Below, piece by piece: positions 61,871 through 64,000 of a DNA stretch of 64,000 bases. The stretch spans positions 4,275,001 to 4,339,000 of the forward strand of contig NZ_CP022303.1 in NCBI RefSeq assembly GCF_004216475.1, given 5' to 3'. Within the stretch, counting starts at the first letter, position 1. Every line of letters starts with the position of its first letter. A program made the position numbers and the translations under genes. This stretch comes from Thalassococcus sp. S3. GTDB lineage: Bacteria > Pseudomonadota > Alphaproteobacteria > Rhodobacterales > Rhodobacteraceae. The notes beneath the pieces are model-generated. The model was given only the letters and a program-made list of their open reading frames with translations. It ran no database searches and was not told where the DNA came from.

Positions 61871-63166
61871 TCAAGTCACCGACGAAACAGACGCTGTGGT
61901 CGCTTTGCGCAGAAATGCGATGTAAAATCCGTCCATTCCGCCGTGCTGCAGCCAAAAATCGGGGCGCAGACGCAAACCGCCCTCTTCGGTCTGCCAGGCA
62001 CGGTCGATGCCATTCAGGTCATAGGCGGCCCGATCGGCGGACATATCCCGGTGCCGGATAAGCGCCTCCTCGATCTGCACCTCCCCCTCGTCCGGAAAGA
62101 TGGAGCAGGTACAGAACACCATGCGCCCGCCGGGTTTGAGCAGCGACCACGCGTGATCGATGAGCTGGCCCTGCAGCGCGATCAGACCAGCAAAATCGCC
62201 GCCGTCCTTTGCGAAAGGCAGATCAGGGTGGCGGCGGATCGTCCCGGTTGCGGAGCAAGGCGCATCCAGCAGAACGGCATCGTATGCGCCACCGTGCTCC
62301 AGGGCGTCGGCGATTATCAGATCTGCATCAAGCCCGGTCCGTTTCAAATTCTCGCTGACCCGCGCCATCCGTGTTTCGGACGAATCAATTGCCGTCACAC
62401 GGGCACTCGCCGCCGCAAGCTGCATTGTCTTACCGCCAGGAGCGGCGCAGAGGTCGACGACCTTTTCCCCCGCTTTCGGAGCAAGGATTTTCACCGGAAG
62501 CGCGGCAGCGGCATCCTGAACCCACCAGTCACCCTCGGCATAGCCCGGCAGCCTGGAAATCTGGCCCGCCTCCCTCAGACGCAGGGATCCTGTCGGCAAG
62601 ACATCCGCGCCCAGCCTGTCGGCAAGATCGCCGATCTCTCCCTTCGGGGTCAGATCCAGCGGCGCGCCTGCGGCATGCGCGCGTTCCATCGACGCCACAG
62701 CGTCCGCGCCCCATGCCTCGACAAGTGGCCGGCGGAGCCAGATCGGCAACCGCGAGATGCGAAGTTTAGACCAGACATCCGGCCCTGTTGCAGCCACCTT
62801 TCGCAGGACAGCGTTAACCAGCCCCTTCAGATGAGCCTGACGGCGATTGTTCGCGGTCAGCTCCACGAAGGCATTGACCACACCATGCGCGGCACCGCCG
62901 GTGCAAAGCTCGAAGGTTCCGACCCGCAGGGCGTTCCGGATTGTCAGCGGCGGCGGTTTGCGAAGGTGCTTCTGCAAAAGCCGGTCCGCCCGTTCGAGGT
63001 TGCGCAACGTCTCTGTCGCAAGCCGTTGCGCCCGGGCGCGGTCATCCGGCTGCAATTGGGTCAACACCCCGGCATTCAACGCTTCAGAGAGCAGCCGATC
63101 CTGTCCCAAGACCTGATCCAGCAAGCTTACCGCGCCGCGCCGGGCGCCGATCCCTTTGTCCTGCAT
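61871..63166 (-). CDS. rsmB: RsmB-family 16S rRNA (cytosine-C5) methyltransferase
   Basis: The 431-aa protein has an N-terminal NusB-like helical domain (VNAFVELTANNRRQAHLKGLVN shown in part) and a Rossmann SAM domain: VVDLCAAPGGKTMQLAA binds SAM, DAPCSATGTIRRHPD and FCTCSIFPDEGE carry the two cysteines of the m5C mechanism. It methylates C967 of 16S rRNA in E. coli. It reads divergently from the DUF1674 gene, 70 bp apart. Confidence 0.93.
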   Translation of the reverse strand: MQDKGIGARRGAVSLLDQVLGQDRLLSEALNAGVLTQLQPDDRARAQRLATETLRNLERADRLLQKHLRKPPPLTIRNALRVGTFELCTGGAAHGVVNAFVELTANNRRQAHLKGLVNAVLRKVAATGPDVWSKLRISRLPIWLRRPLVEAWGADAVASMERAHAAGAPLDLTPKGEIGDLADRLGADVLPTGSLRLREAGQISRLPGYAEGDWWVQDAAAALPVKILAPKAGEKVVDLCAAPGGKTMQLAAASARVTAIDSSETRMARVSENLKRTGLDADLIIADALEHGGAYDAVLLDAPCSATGTIRRHPDLPFAKDGGDFAGLIALQGQLIDHAWSLLKPGGRMVFCTCSIFPDEGEVQIEEALIRHRDMSADRAAYDLNGIDRAWQTEEGGLRLRPDFWLQHGGMDGFYIAFLRKATTASVSSVT

Positions 63167-63236
63167 ATCCCCAGCCTCGACTTGCTCGGATCAAAGGGGG
63201 GCGTATATCAAGGGTCACGCCGCAAAGGAACCCGTG

Positions 63237-63419
63237 ATGAGCGACGACAAGACCAATGACATCCCGCCCGCTGCCCAGCGCGCCTTGGCCGAAGCCGAAG
63301 AACGCAGAAAAGCGGCCAAATCGAACCAGCCGCTTCCTAAAGAACTGGGGGGGCGCGATGGGCCCGAGCCCGTTCGTTATGGTGATTGGGAAAAGAAGGG
63401 AATCGCGATCGATTTCTGA
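63237..63419 (+). CDS. DUF1674 protein, SDHAF4-like succinate dehydrogenase assembly factor
   Basis: The 60-aa protein starts at the ATG after AAAGGAACCCGTG (a longer frame begins at 63156 but overlaps rsmB). Its end carries the family signature GDWEKKGIAIDF, preceded by PKELGGRDGPEPVRYG. In eukaryotes this family (SDHAF4/Sdh8) guards the flavinated SdhA subunit; the bacterial relatives are inferred to help complex II assembly. The N-terminal half is charged and helical (AQRALAEAEERRKAAK). Confidence 0.85.
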   Translation: MSDDKTNDIPPAAQRALAEAEERRKAAKSNQPLPKELGGRDGPEPVRYGDWEKKGIAIDF

Positions 63420-63424
63420 CCGCG

Positions 63425-63775
63425 CTAGCGAAGCCGGAAGTCCGCGAAATCGCCTTGTCCGCGATCCGACGTAAAGCGGATCCGTTGGCCGTTGACCCGC
63501 ACCTCTTGGCAATTATAGCCAAGGTCACTTCCACCCCAGTACAGATCCCGGCAAAAATAGCCGCCCTGCCAGCTCCACTGACCGGTGACTTCCCAGCGCG
63601 CACCGGTTCCGCTGATTGCGCCGCCGGGCGCAACCTGCAGCCGGACAAAGGGCCGGGTGAGTGTTTTACCGGAGACGATCTTTTTGAAGTCTTCGGCGTT
63701 TGCGACCTTGGCGAAATCCGCTTTGGCCGGGACCGCAAGAAATAGAGCGGCAGCAATTCCTGCAAAAATACGCAT
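63425..63775 (-). CDS. Small exported protein of unknown function
   Basis: The 116-aa protein starts MRIFAGIAAALFLAVPAKAD, a signal peptide with cleavage near AKA; an ATG at 63790 is also possible. The mature part is rich in aromatic residues and a Cys pair (WEVTGQWSWQGGYFCRDLYW and YNCQEVRVNGQRIRFTS), ending in DFADFRLR. I recognise the pattern as an alphaproteobacterial periplasmic family sometimes annotated dihydrodipicolinate reductase through its neighbour dapB, but nothing suggests that activity here. Confidence 0.7.
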   Translation of the reverse strand: MRIFAGIAAALFLAVPAKADFAKVANAEDFKKIVSGKTLTRPFVRLQVAPGGAISGTGARWEVTGQWSWQGGYFCRDLYWGGSDLGYNCQEVRVNGQRIRFTSDRGQGDFADFRLR

Positions 63776-63889
63776 GTTCAGGCATCCCATCCTTCGGAAA
63801 CATACCTGTCATACGCAGCTTTAGCGAAACCGGATCAACGTATCCGCAAGGCTATGCGCCGGTTTGGCGAAAAATCGCGGGTGCATCCG

Positions 63890-64000
<111 letters not shown>

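Noticed and set aside
61598..63259. 553-codon plus-strand frame opposite rsmB and the heparinase gene
   Set aside because: Spans two clear minus-strand genes; composition not protein-like.

Overview
The window looks like chromosomal DNA of a marine Rhodobacteraceae (Roseobacter-group alphaproteobacterium). The basis is high GC, an RpoE-ChrR singlet-oxygen module divergent from an amine-oxidase/DUF1365/MFS/DUF3833/SDR operon in the Rhodobacter sphaeroides order, RTX proteins of a type I secretion type, DUF3035-lspA-purH-heparinase-rsmB housekeeping synteny, and alphaproteobacterial families such as DUF1674. I saw no tRNA, rRNA, CRISPR array, prophage or insertion sequence. This rests on gene content and order; no database search was possible.

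Layout. 1-5.4 kb: end of an FMN glutamate-synthase-like gene, a DUF302 protein, a Sec-exported fasciclin protein and a large two-fasciclin RTX protein, then a small P-loop NTPase. 5.6-16.8 kb: clpB with a likely heat-shock promoter, pyrF, a lipase-like protein, an XRE/DUF2975 pair, a lipoprotein, a hybrid histidine kinase with an OmpR-type regulator, a SAP-like protein and a hydantoinase/carbamoylase-type amidase. 16.9-22.6 kb: a formate dehydrogenase catalytic subunit without its usual partners, a histidine phosphatase, a GST, a saccharopine dehydrogenase and a DUF3775 protein. 22.6-28.7 kb: the photo-oxidative stress island (rpoE-chrR plus the five-gene ufaD-like operon). 28.8-33.7 kb: adenylate cyclase, NTF2-like protein, rmuC and mutL.

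33.7-46.5 kb: a purine (urate) catabolism region, puuD, uraH, a PuuE-UraD fusion, ureidoglycine aminohydrolase, allA and an NCS2 permease. It is interrupted by cydAB (short Q-loop, cyanide-insensitive type) and an RTX-Hint protein. Together these take urate to glyoxylate except for allantoate hydrolysis; the amidase at 15.65-16.85 kb could supply that step. 46.5-50.4 kb: a four-gene metal ABC importer, probably manganese, with two Mur-like palindromes upstream. 50.6-54.7 kb: deoC, a two-domain ALDH16-type dehydrogenase and a dienelactone hydrolase in one operon. 54.7-64 kb: a paired M16 protease (one active-site-bearing, one degenerate), DUF3035 lipoprotein, lspA, purH, heparinase-like protein, rsmB, a DUF1674 assembly factor, a small periplasmic protein and the C-terminus of dapB.

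The main unexplained signals lie between genes: a tandem double-hairpin element at the 3' ends of the formate dehydrogenase and chrR genes, a roughly 37-nt intergenic repeat in three copies, and a three-way-junction palindromic element downstream of cydB. I found no clear novel multi-gene system. The most unusual proteins are the fasciclin-RTX and RTX-Hint proteins.
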